From NCBI RefSeq assembly GCF_958450345.1, contig NC_088784.1, forward strand, positions 48,042,870 to 48,106,869: DNA of 64,000 nt, given 5' to 3'. Below are positions 11,876-22,369 of this stretch, in pieces (position 1 is the stretch's first letter; each line of letters starts with the position of its first letter). The stretch comes from Calliphora vicina. Lineage: Eukaryota; Arthropoda; Insecta; Diptera; Calliphoridae. Below the pieces are notes generated by a model. The model ran no database searches. It worked only from the letters and a program-made list of their open reading frames with translations, and was not told the DNA's origin. A program made the position numbers and the translations under genes.

Positions 11876-14800
11876 TTTATATTTGGATTGCATGAGATTG
11901 TAGCTTTCTAACAAGGTATAACTTAAGTAGCTAGCATAAATAGTGACCGATATATATGCAGGTATATCGGAAATTTTTCGAAAAATGTCCCAAAATTACC
12001 CCAGTTTTTAACGACTTCATATAAATCGCAATTTTAAAAGGCCATAAAGAGCTAGGAAGCTAATTATTTTTAAATTTGGATTGCATGAGATTGTAGCTTT
12101 CTAACAAGGTATAACTTAAGTACCTAGCATAAATAGTACCCGATATATATGCGGGTATATCGGACATTTTCCGCAAAATGTCCCAAAATTACCCCAGTTT
12201 TTAACGACTTCATATAAATCGCAATTCTAAAGGCCCCTAAAGAGCTAGGAAGCTAATTATTTTTAAATTTGGATTGCATGAGATTGTAGCTTTCTAACAA
12301 GGTATAATTTAAGTAGCTAGCATAAATAGTACCCGATATATATGCGGGTATATCAGACATTTTTCGAAAAATGTCCCAAAATTACCCCAGTTTTTAACGA
12401 CTTCATATAAATCGCAATTCTAAAGGCCGCTCAAGAGCTAGGAAACTCATTTTTTTAAATTTGGATTGCATGAGATCGTAGCTTTCTAACAAGGTATAAC
12501 TTAAGTAGCTAGCATAAATAGTGACCGATATATATGCGGGTATATCGGACATTTTTCGCAAAATGTCCCAAAATTACCCCAGTTTTTAACGACTTCATAT
12601 AAATCGCAATTTTAAAAGGCCCTAAAGAGCTAAGAATTGCATGAGATTGTAGCTTTCTAACAAGGTATAACTTAAGTAGCTAGCATAAACAGTACCCGAT
12701 ATATATGCGGGTATATCGGACATTTTTCGAAAAATGTCACAAAATTACCCCAGTTTTTAACGACTTCATATAAATCGCAATTCTAAAGGCCGCTAAAGAG
12801 CTAGGAAACTCATTTTTTATACTTAGATTGCATGAGATTGTAGCTTTCTAACAAGGTATAATTTAAGTAGCTAGCATAAATAGTACCCGATATATATGCG
12901 GGTATATCAGACATTTTTCGAAAAATGTCCCAAAATTACCACAGTTTTTAACGACTTCATATAAATCGCAATTTTAAAGGCCGCTAAAGAGCTAGGAAAC
13001 TCATTTTTTTATATTTGGATTGCATGGGATTGTAGCTTTCTAACAAGGTATAACTTAAGTAGCTAGCATAAACAGTACCCGATATATATGCGGGTATATC
13101 GGACATTTTTCGAAAAATGTCACAAAATTACCCCAGTTTTTAACGACTTCATATAAATCGCAATTCTAAAGGCCGCTAAAGAGCTAGGAAACTCATTTTT
13201 TATATTTAGATTGCATGAGATTGTAGCTTTCTAACAAGGTATAACTTAAGTAGCTAGCATAAATAGTACCCGATATATATGCAGGTATATCGGAAATTTT
13301 TCGAAAAATGTCCCAAAATTACCCCAGCTTTTAACGACTTCATATAAATCGCAATTCTAAAGGCCCCTAAAGAGCTAGGAAGCTAATTATTTTTAAATTT
13401 GGATTGCATGAGATTGTAGCTTTCTAACAAGGTATAATTTAAGTAGCTAGCATAAATAGTACCCGATATATATGCGGGTATATCAGACATTTTTCGAAAA
13501 ATGTCCCAAAATTACCACAGTTTTTAACGACTTCATATAAATCGCAATTTTAAAGGCCGCTAAAGAGCTAAGAATTGCATGAGATTGTAGCTTTCTAACA
13601 AGGTATAACTTAAGTAGCTAGCATAAACAGTACCCGATATATATGCGGGTATATCGGACATTTTTCGAAAAATGTCACAAAATTACCCCAGTTTTTAACG
13701 ACTTCATATAAATCGCAATTCTAAAGGCCGCTAAAGAGCTAGGAAACTCATTTTTTATATTTGGATTGCATGAGATTGTAGCTTTCTAACAAGGTATAAC
13801 TTAAGTAGCTAGCATAAATAGTGACCGATATATATGCAGGTATATCGGACATTTTTCGAAAAATGTCCCAAAATTACCCCAGTTTTTAACGACTTCATAT
13901 AAATCGCAATTTTAAAAGGCCTTAAAGAGCTAGGAAGCTAATTATTTTTAAATTTGGATTGCATGAGATTGTAGCTTTCTGACAAGGTATAACTTAAGTA
14001 GCTAGCATAAATAGTACCCGATATATATGCGGGTATATCGGACATTTTTCGAAAAATGTCCCAAAATTACCCCAGTTTTTAACGACTTCATATAAATCGC
14101 AATTCTAAAGGCCGCTAAAGAGCTAGGAAACTCATACCCCAGTTTTTAACGACTTCATATAAATCGCAATTCTAAAGGCCCCTAAGGACCTAGGAAGCTA
14201 ATTATTTTTAAATTTGGATTGCATGAGATTGTAGCTTTCTGACAAGGTATAACTTAAGTAGCTAGCATAAATAGTTCCCGATATATATGCGGGTATATCG
14301 GACATTTTTCGAAAAATGTCCCAAAATTACCCCAGTTTTTAACGACTTCATATAAATCGCAATTTTAAAAGGCCGTAAAGAGCTAGGAAGCTAATTATTT
14401 TTAAATTTGGATTGCATGAGATCGTAGCTTTCTAACAAGGTATAACTTAAGTAGCTAGTATAAATAGTACCCGATATATATGCGGGTATATCGGACATTT
14501 TTCGCAAAATGTCCCAAAATTACCCCAGTTTTTAACGACTTCATATATATATATGCGGGTATATCGGACATTTTTCGAAAAATGTCCCAAAATTACCCCA
14601 GTTTTTAACGACTTCATATAAATCGCAATTTTAAAGGCCGCTAAAGAGCTAAGAATTGCATGAGATTGTAGCTTTCTAACAAGGTATAACTTAAGTAGCT
14701 AGCATAAACAGTACCCGATATATATGCGGGTATATCGGACATTTTTCGAAAAATGTCACAAAATTACCCCAGTTTTTAACGACTTCATATAAATCGCAAT

Positions 14801-17234
14801 TCTAAAGGCCGCTATATTTGGATTGCATGAGATTGTAGCTTTCTAACAAGGTATAACTTAAGTAGCTAGCATAAATAGTGCCCGATATATATGCAGGTAT
14901 ATCGGAAATTTTTCGAAAAATGTCCCAAAATTACCCCAGTTTTTATATTTGGATTGCATGAGATTGTAGCTTTCTAACAAGGTATAACTTAAGTAGCTAG
15001 CATAAACAGTACCCGATATATATGCGGGTATATCGAACATTTTTCGAAAAATGTCACAAAATTACCCCAGTTTTTAACGACTTCATATAAATCGCAATTC
15101 TAAAGGCCGCTAAAGAGCTAGGAAACTCATTTTTTATATTTAGATTGCATGAGATTGTAGCTTTCTAACAAGGTATAACTTAAGTAGCTAGCATAAATAG
15201 TACCCGATATATATGCGGGTATATCGGACATTTTTCGAAAAATGTCCCAAAATTACCCCAGTTTTTAACGACTTCATATAAATCGCAATTTTAAAAGGCC
15301 TTAAAGAGCTAGGAAGCTAATTATTTTTAAATTTGGATTGCATGAGATTGTAGCTTTCTGACAAGGTATAACTTAAGTAGCTAGCATAAATAGTACCCGA
15401 TATATATGCGGGTATATCGGACATTTTTCGAAAAATGTCCCAAAATTACCCCAGTTTTTAACGACTTCATATAAATCGCAATTCTAAAGGCCGCTAAAGA
15501 GCTAGGAAACTCATACCCCAGTTTTTAACGACTTCATATAAATCGCAATTCTAAAGGCCCCTAAGGACCTAGGAAGCTAATTATTTTTAAATTTGGATTG
15601 CATGAGATTGTAGCTTTCTGACAAGGTATAACTTAAGTAGCTAGCATAAATAGTTCCCGATATATATGCGGGTATATCGGACATTTTTCGAAAAATGTCC
15701 CAAAATTACCCCAGTTTTTAACGACTTCATATAAATCGCAATTTTAAAAGGCCGTAAAGAGCTAGGAAGCTAATTATTTTTAAAATTGGATTGCATGAGA
15801 TCGTAGCTTTCTAACAAGGTATAACTTAAGTAGCTAGTATAAATAGTACCCGATATATATGCGGGTATATCGGACATTTTTCGCAAAATGTCCCAAAATT
15901 ACCCCAGTTTTTAACGACTTCATATATATATATGCGGGTATATCGGACATTTTTCGAAAAATGTCCCAAAATTACCCCAGTTTTTAACGACTTCATATAA
16001 ATCGCAATTTTAAAGGCCGCTAAAGAGCTAAGAATTGCATGAGATTGTAGCTTTCTAACAAGGTATAACTTAAGTAGCTAGCATAAACAGTACCCGATAT
16101 ATATGCGGGTATATCGGACATTTTTCGAAAAATGTCACAAAATTACCCCAGTTTTTAACGACTTCATATAAATCGCAATTCTAAAGGCCGCTATATTTGG
16201 ATTGCATGAGATTGTAGCTTTCTAACAAGGTATAACTTAAGTAGCTAGCATAAATAGTGCCCGATATATATGCAGGTATATCGGAAATTTTTCGAAAAAT
16301 GTCCCAAAATTACCCCAGTTTTTATATTTGGATTGCATGAGATTGTAGCTTTCTAACAAGGTATAACTTAAGTAGCTAGCATAAACAGTACCCGATATAT
16401 ATGCGGGTATATCGAACATTTTTCGAAAAATGTCACAAAATTACCCCAGTTTTTAACGACTTCATATAAATCGCAATTCTAAAGGCCGCTAAAGAGCTAG
16501 GAAACTCATTTTTTATATTTAGATTGCATGAGATTGTAGCTTTCTAACAAGGTATAACTTAAGTAGCTAGCATAAATAGTACCCGATATATATGCAGGTA
16601 TATCGGAAATTTTTCGAAAAATGTCCCAAAATTACCCCAGCTTTTAACGACTTCATATAAATCGCAATTCTAAAGGCCCCTAAAGAGCTAGGAAGGTAAT
16701 TATTTTTAAATTTGGATTGCATGAGATTGTAGCTTTCTAACAAGGTATAATTTAAGTAGCTAGCATAAATAGTACCGGATATATATGCGGGTATTTCAGA
16801 CATTTTTCGAAAAATTTCCCAAAATTACCCCAGTTTTTAACGACTTCATATAAATCGCAATTTTAAAGGCCGCTAAAGAGCTAAGAATTGCATGAGATTG
16901 TAGCTTTCTAACAAGGTATAACTTAAGTAGCTAGCATAAACAGTACCCGATATATATGCGGGTATATCGGACATTTTTCGAAAAATGTCACAAAATTACC
17001 CCAGTTTTTAACGACTTCATATAAATCGCAATTCTAAAGGCCGCTAAAGAGCTAGGAAACTCATTTTTTATATTTGGATTGCATGAGATTGTAGCTTTCT
17101 AACAAGGTATAACTTAAGTAGCTAGCATAAATAGTGACCGATATATATGCAGGTATATCGGAAATTTTTCGAAAAATGTACCAAAATTACCCCAGCTTTT
17201 AACGACTTCATATAAATCGCAATTCTAAAGGCCC
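11876..17234. repeat. Satellite array segment A
   Basis: A tandem 193-bp monomer family and its shortened variants. A higher-order duplication of 1379 bp is visible at about 13919-15297 and 15298-16676: the unusual junction 'cttcatatatatatatgcggg' recurs at 14541 and 15920, and other landmarks keep the same offset. No gene is present. The short minus-strand frames beginning MFDIPAY or MSEIPAY are translations of the repeat. Confidence 0.95.
13919..16676. repeat. Higher-order duplication, 2 x 1379 bp
   Basis: Landmark variants recur exactly 1379 bp apart, including 'ggccttaaagagc' at about 13919 and 15298, the TATATATA junction, and the shortened 'cagtttttatatttgg' monomer. A further related copy lies beyond the inserted retrotransposon, starting near 22554. 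Confidence 0.8.
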
Positions 17235-17239
17235 CTAAA

Positions 17240-17446
17240 TGTAGGTGAATAAAAATACTTTGTGTTTTTATATATCAAAAAATATTAAGTTTTCATTTTC
17301 TTAATTAATTTTATTAATCATATTAGTTTTCAATAATTTTCATTATAATTTTCAATATTCTACAACAAACAATAAAATTTTGTAATTTTGAAATAAAACC
17401 AGAATATTGTATTTTATTTTAAAATAATATAAATATAATCTCTACA
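17240..17446 (+). repeat. 5' LTR (about 207 bp)
   Basis: Begins TGTAGGTG and ends CTCTACA just before the PBS. It matches 22001-22207 without visible differences. The match continues a few bases (aattt) toward the PBS, so the exact inner edge could be slightly later. A 'tttttatatatc' stretch near 17264 might serve as a TATA element, but this is weak. Confidence 0.85.
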
Positions 17447-17451
17447 AATTT

Positions 17452-17469
17452 TGGCGATCCTGCATTTTA
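17452..17469 (+). promoter_or_regulatory. Primer-binding site region (TGGCGATCCTGC)
   Basis: TGGCGATCCTGC follows the 5' LTR by a few bases and starts with TGG, complementary to a tRNA CCA end. I do not recognise the tRNA with confidence. Confidence 0.55.
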
Positions 17470-17983
17470 CACGTGAAGAAATAAAACGAATAATATTCCG
17501 TGTAATTAAGAAAATATTAATTTTTCGAAACAATTACCTGCAATTTGAAATTAATGCAAAAATAAATACCATCTAATCTCAACAAATAAATATCATCTAA
17601 TCTCTACAACGCCTGTCTTTATCATCTATAAATTTCAAAGACGACAAATCCAATTTGTATTATCAACTATAAAGTAATTCATCTGAAGATTCACATCAGT
17701 TTCAGTTCAAGTCACAGCAAGTCACTATTATTATAATCAAGATAAAACTTGTTCAAGATAAGTTGACCATCAGTTTTAAATTTCCGAGAAAAGAAGTCAG
17801 TATAAGTGTTTATTTCTTGTTCCATATATTTCTTAATATTGTTTGCCTATTATTGTTTACTTTTAAAAATACTAAGTATCTACATACATATCTAATCACG
17901 ATTATTATCATAACTAAATTAACGAATAATTAATTTAATTTAAACTTTAATTTCGATTTTATTTGTAAACTTTCCCTCTTAAA
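17470..17983 (+). other. 5' untranslated leader of the CsRn1-type element
   Basis: AT-rich leader of about 510 bp with a small direct repeat 'ataaatatcatctaatctc' near 17566-17606. No open frame of note precedes the gag start. Confidence 0.6.
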
Positions 17984-18913
17984 ATGACCACTCGCTCTCC
18001 AACACGTACTAATACACATACACAAAATTCAACACATTCACAATCTAATTCAATAACTACAAATAACAATTTAAACTCAAATTTGACTAGTAATCATCCG
18101 ATCGATAGAATACCCCAAATTGATTTAGACATATGTGCTTCCTCTGTTAAACTCCCTCAATTCTGGACCAATTGTCCAGATGCATGGTTTGTTCACGCCG
18201 AAATGCAATTTGCAACCAAAGGCATTACTACAGACCAAACCAAATATGAATATATTATAACTGCTTTACCACAAGAAGTTATAATAAAAGTGTTAGACAT
18301 AATTCAAAATCCAACTACAAATGATCGGTATCTTAATCTTAAAAAGGTGTTAATTGAACGTCACTCCCTAAGTGAAACTTCTAAATTAGACAAAATACTC
18401 TCTGATAGTGATATGGGAGATAGAAAACCATCGGAATATTATAGATCGTTAGCCCTTCTTGCTGGTTCTAATTTTAGCCCAGATGTTTTAACAAAACTTT
18501 GGCTACGTAAACTTCCAAAGTCTCTAAATGTTGCTTTAACTGGATCTAATATTAATGATCATAACGAATTAATTCAATTAGCTGATAGATTGTGGGAAGT
18601 TATTTACAACGAAGAAATATGTAGTGTTAGACAATCTTCTAGATCTTCCAATATTGAACAAATCGTACAAAATTTAACTGCTTCTTTATGTGAAAATATA
18701 AGTAAATTGACACTAGAAGTTAGTTCTCTTAAAAGAGAAATAGGAACCCGGGCTTCACGTCCTTTTTATAGAAGATATAGCAGAAGTTCTTCACGCTCTC
18801 GTGGTCGTTCACCAAATAGGAACTGGTTATGTCGTTTTCACTACAAGTTTGGTAATCAAGCTAGAAAGTGCGAACAACCATGTTCATTTTCTAATGAAAG
18901 TTCAACAAACTAA
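17984..18913 (+). CDS. gag: Gag protein of a CsRn1-type retrotransposon (309 aa, intact)
   Basis: Gag forms the virus-like particle that encloses element RNA. The start ATG is in the context 'cttaaaATGacc', a good fly context. Residues 1-40 are Thr/Asn/Ser-rich. The middle (about 45-215) looks like the helical capsid region of arthropod gypsy elements, with WFVHAEMQF and YIITALPQEV. An Arg/Ser-rich basic stretch (about 260-280) precedes a zinc-binding motif LCRFHYKFGNQARKCEQPC, whose spacing CX2HX9CX3C is the CHCC signature reported for the CsRn1 clade rather than the usual CCHC. Pol follows in the -1 frame with only a 13-nt overlap. The frame is complete. Confidence 0.9.
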   Translation: MTTRSPTRTNTHTQNSTHSQSNSITTNNNLNSNLTSNHPIDRIPQIDLDICASSVKLPQFWTNCPDAWFVHAEMQFATKGITTDQTKYEYIITALPQEVIIKVLDIIQNPTTNDRYLNLKKVLIERHSLSETSKLDKILSDSDMGDRKPSEYYRSLALLAGSNFSPDVLTKLWLRKLPKSLNVALTGSNINDHNELIQLADRLWEVIYNEEICSVRQSSRSSNIEQIVQNLTASLCENISKLTLEVSSLKREIGTRASRPFYRRYSRSSSRSRGRSPNRNWLCRFHYKFGNQARKCEQPCSFSNESSTN

Positions 18914-21900
18914 AATCATCCACTGTTGCAGCGACGAACAGTGGAAATGTTGATTATTCTTCCAGTCGCCTTTTTATTTTTGATAAAAATAATAACTTAA
19001 AATTTTTGATTGATAGTGGGGCAGAAATTTCTGTTTTGCCATCTTCAAAATTCAGAAATAATAATAAGAGATCTGATATAATTTTAAGCGCAGCCAATGG
19101 CTCAAATATTGCAACATTTGGAAAGAAATTACTTAATGTAGATTTAGGTCTTCGCCGCGAATTTCCTTTTATTTTTCTGATTGCAGATATTTCTAAACCT
19201 ATTATTGGTGCTGATTTTCTTTGTAAATATGGTCTTTTGATAGACATTAAACATAAACGTCTAATAGATCCACTTACTAATTTATCAGTTAGTACATTTT
19301 CATGTTGCTGCAATGTGACTCTTCCAAAGTTATTTTCTGTAGATAATCAATACACACAACTTCTTAAGAAATATCCTTCACTAATAGCAGAACCTGATTA
19401 TACGAAACCAATCAAACATTCTACCGTTCATAGATTAGTAACAAACGGTCCTTTACCTTTTACCAAACCCAGGCGTTTGGATCCCGTTAAATACAAGGCA
19501 GCAAAAACAGAATTCGAGTATCTTGTAAAAGCAGGTATATGTAGACCATCGAACTCAAGTGTAGCATCAGCTTTACATTTAGTCCCAAAAAAAGATCCAA
19601 ACGACTGGCGTCCATGCGGTGATTTTAGACGTTTGAACATTGTGACTGTTCCTGATAGATATCCCTTACCTCACATTCACGATTTAAATATGAATATAAG
19701 AAATAAGAAAATATTTTCTAAGATCGATTTAGTACGTGCTTATCATCAAATTCCAATGGCAGAAGAGGATATATTCAAAACAGCTATAACAACACCATTC
19801 GGTATGTTTGAGTTTCAACGAATGCCATTTGGCCTACGAAATTCTGCGCAAACGTTTCAAAGATTTATCAACGAAGTATTTACTGGTTTCGATTTCGTAT
19901 TTGTGTATATCGATGATATACTTATATATAGCGAAAATGATGAGGAACATTTATATCACTTAGAGAAAGTTTTTGAACGATTAGATGAATATGGGTTAAA
20001 TATTAAACCAGGCAAATGTACATTTGGTGTTTCAAATATAGACTTCCTAGGTCATAATATATCGAATATTGGCATTAAACCTTCTGAAGAAAAAATATTA
20101 GCAATTCGAAACTTTGAACACCCGAAAACTGTTAAACAAATTCAGAAATTTGTAGGAATGGTAAATTATTACCACAAGTATATTCCTAAGTTAGCCGAAT
20201 TTACTAACCCCATTCATGCTATAATTACCAATGCATTAAAAAAGAAATGTAAGATTTTAGAATGGACTAAGGAAGCCCTCAATTCATTTGACCGTATCAA
20301 GGAATCATTTGCATCACGTGTTTTATTGAATCATTTCAATAATGAAGCAAAATTGACCTTAACGGTAGATGCTTCAAATGTGGCCATTGGGGGCGTTTTA
20401 CAACAATGTTATAATGGTATTTCGGAACCATTAGCATTTTTCTCTAAAAAATTAACCTCTTCCGAATCTAAATATAGTACATTTGAACGCGAATTGTTAG
20501 CAATATATTTAAATATTAAACATTCTAGGTATTTGTTAGAAGGCAGATCATTTGTTGTGTATACAGATCATAAACCTTTGGTTTTTGCTTTGGAATCAAA
20601 AACCGAAAGAAGTCCAAGACAGACTAGGCACTTAGAATATATTTCCCAATTTACAAGTGATATTCGACATATAAGCGGTGAAGCTAATGTTGTAGCTGAT
20701 ACCTTATCTAGAACATTTGAAATCGAAGCATACAAATATTCCGATATTAATCTTAAAAATTTATTTGATGAACAACAGAAAGATAAAGATCTTTTAGAAC
20801 TTCTTGCTGATAAAAACAAACATCTTAATCTAAAATTCTTAAAAATTCCAGTCCTAAACTTAGATATTTGGTTTGAATGTACATTAAGTACACCTAGACC
20901 TTACGTTCCATTTAATTTGCGAAAAATTGTATTTGAAAAATTACATAATATTTCACATCCAGGTATCAGAGCTACACGCAAATTAATAACAGAACGCTAT
21001 TTTTGGCCAAATATGAAAAAGGAACTTAACGTCTGGTCAAAAGAATGTCTTAACTGTCAAAAATCAAAAATAATTAGACACACTAAATCACCAGTGGTCA
21101 AAATTGAGATACCTAAAGGAAGATTCGAACATATACATTTAGATATTGTTGGACCTTTACCTATATCCCGGGAACATCGTTACATATTAACAATAATTGA
21201 CCGACATTCTCGTTGGCCAGAAGCATACCCACTAAAAGACATCACAACATCTAATATAATTGATACAATAATAAGAAATTATATTTCTCGGTTCGGTGTT
21301 CCTTTGAAAATAACAACCGACCAAGGTGGACAATTTACCTCTAAAATGTTTTCAGAACTAACACAAATGTTAGGATGTTTTAAAATAACAACTTCTCCAT
21401 ATCACCCTCAATCTAATGGCATGGTTGAACGATTTCATAGACAGCTTAAAGCAACATTAATGGCTAAAGGTAAATCAGCAACTTGGTATGACGAGCTTCC
21501 GATTGCTTTACTAGGTATTCGTTCAGTATTTAAAGAAGATATACAAGCTACTCCTGCAGAAATGGTTTATGGTCAAAGTTTACGTTTACCTGGAGAAATA
21601 TTAACACCTACAGGAGATTTTGATGCATCTGACATTTTATATAAATTAAAAACCCATTTCAAAAACGTAAGATCTAATTTAAATCATCACAACAATTCAA
21701 ATACAGGTATTCATGTACCAAAAGACCTAAAAGACTGCAAATATGTATTTGTGCGTGTAATTCATAAGAGATCTTTGCAACAACCATATGAGGGTCCTTA
21801 TAGAGTAATTGAAAAGAACAAGAAATATTTCAAAATTGATATAAATAACAAGTCAGTAGTTATACCTATCGATCGATTGAAACCAGCATTAACTGAAAAC

Positions 21901-21999
21901 ACTTACATTAATTCAAACATACATTCCAGTAATACTAAATCAACAACAAAGAGAGTTTCTTTTAATTTATTGGGAATAAATTTTTTGGAGGGGGAGTAG
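18898..21999 (+). CDS. pol: Pol polyprotein: protease, reverse transcriptase, RNase H and integrase (intact)
   Basis: The frame opens after a TGA at 18895-18897 and overlaps the end of gag in the -1 frame, so translation probably uses a frameshift at 18898-18910; no classical slippery heptamer is obvious. The TTG at 19006 is not a convincing start. Numbering codons from there: protease LIDSGAEISVLP at the start; reverse transcriptase with FQRMPFGLRNSAQTF and the YIDD box at residues 301-304 (19906-19917); RNase H with LTVDAS and YTDHKPL; an integrase zinc finger (H-x-x-x-H in HNISHPG, then CLNCQKS); and the integrase core with Asp at 21142 (HLDIVGP), Asp at 21319 (TDQGGQF) and Glu at 21427 (NGMVERF), a D,D-35-E spacing. 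All catalytic residues seen are present, with no internal stop. The C-terminus runs into the purine tract by the 3' LTR. Confidence 0.92.
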   Translation, partial: KFNKLKSSTVAATNSGNVDYSSSRLFIFDKNNNLKFLIDSGAEISVLPSSKFRNNNKRSDIILSAANGSNIATFGKKLLNVDLGLRREFPFIFLIADISKPIIGADFLCKYGLLIDIKHKRLIDPLTNLSVSTFSCCCNVTLPKLFSVDNQYTQLLKKYPSLIAEPDYTKPIKHSTVHRLVTNGPLPFTKPRRLDPVKYKAAKTEFEYLVKAGICRPSNSSVASALHLVPKKDPNDWRPCGDFRRLNIVTVPDRYPLPHIHDLNMNIRNKKIFSKIDLVRAYHQIPMAEEDIFKTAITTPFGMFEFQRMPFGLRNSAQTFQRFINEVFTGFDFVFVYIDDILIYSENDEEHLYHLEKVFERLDEYGLNIKPGKCTFGVSNIDFLGHNISNIGIKPSEEKILAIRNFEHPKTVKQIQKFVGMVNYYHKYIPKLAEFTNPIHAIITNALKKKCKILEWTKEALNSFDRIKESFASRVLLNHFNNEAKLTLTVDASNVAIGGVLQQCYNGISEPLAFFSKKLTSSESKYSTFERELLAIYLNIKHSRYLLEGRSFVVYTDHKPLVFALESKTERSPRQTRHLEYISQFTSDIRHISGEANVVADTLSRTFEIEAYKYSDINLKNLFDEQQKDKDLLELLADKNKHLNLKFLKIPVLNLDIWFECTLSTPRPYVPFNLRKIVFEKLHNISHPGIRATRKLITERYFWPNMKKELNVWSKECLNCQKSKIIRHTKSPVVKIEIPKGRFEHIHLDIVGPLPISREHRYILTIIDRHSRWPEAYPLKDITTSNIIDTIIRNYISRFGVPLKITTDQGGQFTSKMFSELTQMLGCFKITTSPYHPQSNGMVERFHRQLKATLMAKGKSATWYDELPIALLGIRSVFKEDIQATPAEMVYGQSLRLPGEILTPTGDFDASDILYKLKTHFKNVRSNLNHHNNSNTGIHVPKDLKDCKYVFVRVIHKRSLQQPYEGPYRVIEKNKKYFKIDINNKSVVIPIDRLKPALTENTYINSNIHSSNTKSTTKRVSFNLLGINFLEGE
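21986..21996 (+). promoter_or_regulatory. Polypurine tract
   Basis: GGAGGGGGAG after a T run lies just upstream of the 3' LTR and overlaps the last pol codons. This is the expected plus-strand primer site. Confidence 0.75.
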
Positions 22000-22000
22000 T

Positions 22001-22207
22001 TGTAGGTGAATAAAAATACTTTGTGTTTTTATATATCAAAAAATATTAAGTTTTCATTTTCTTAATTAATTTTATTAATCATATTAGTTTTCAATAATTT
22101 TCATTATAATTTTCAATATTCTACAACAAACAATAAAATTTTGTAATTTTGAAATAAAACCAGAATATTGTATTTTATTTTAAAATAATATAAATATAAT
22201 CTCTACA
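22001..22207 (+). repeat. 3' LTR
   Basis: Matches the 5' LTR by eye across its full length and starts two bases after the pol stop. It is not followed by a target duplication; the sequence continues 'aat' and then into an inverted LTR piece. Confidence 0.88.
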
Positions 22208-22210
22208 AAT

Positions 22211-22364
22211 TTTCAAAATTACAAAATTTTATTGTTTGTTGTAGAATATTGAAAATTATAATGAAAATTATTGAAAACTAATATGATTAATAAAATTAAT
22301 TAAGAAAAAGAAAACTTAATATTTTTTGATATATAAAAACACAAAGTATTTTTATTCACCTACA
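22211..22364 (-). repeat. Inverted partial LTR fused to the 3' LTR
   Basis: The reverse complement of the first 154 bases of the LTR (17240-17393), with one mismatch seen in the 'ttttcNttttctt' stretch. It ends CACCTACA, directly followed by the CTAAA duplication. The junction with the 3' LTR falls in a T run shared by both pieces. Confidence 0.9.
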
Positions 22365-22369
22365 CTAAA

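Larger units (their letters stand above)
17235..22369 (+). mobile_element. CsRn1-type Ty3/gypsy retrotransposon with an inverted LTR tail, including its 5-bp target duplication
   Basis: The element spans 17240-22364 and is flanked by CTAAA at 17235-17239 and 22365-22369; removing it restores the satellite 'ggcccctaaagagctagg'. The order is 5' LTR, PBS, gag, pol, purine tract, 3' LTR, then an inverted copy of the first 154 bp of the LTR. Both ends therefore show the same LTR start (TGTAGGTG on the left, CACCTACA on the right). The LTRs look identical, so insertion was recent. Gag has the CHCC motif of the CsRn1 clade, and there is no envelope gene. Confidence 0.9.

Noticed and set aside
18954..20819. 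Minus-strand frames opposite pol (18954-19313, 19428-19640, 20568-20819)
   Set aside because: Shadows of the strongly supported pol frame on the other strand.
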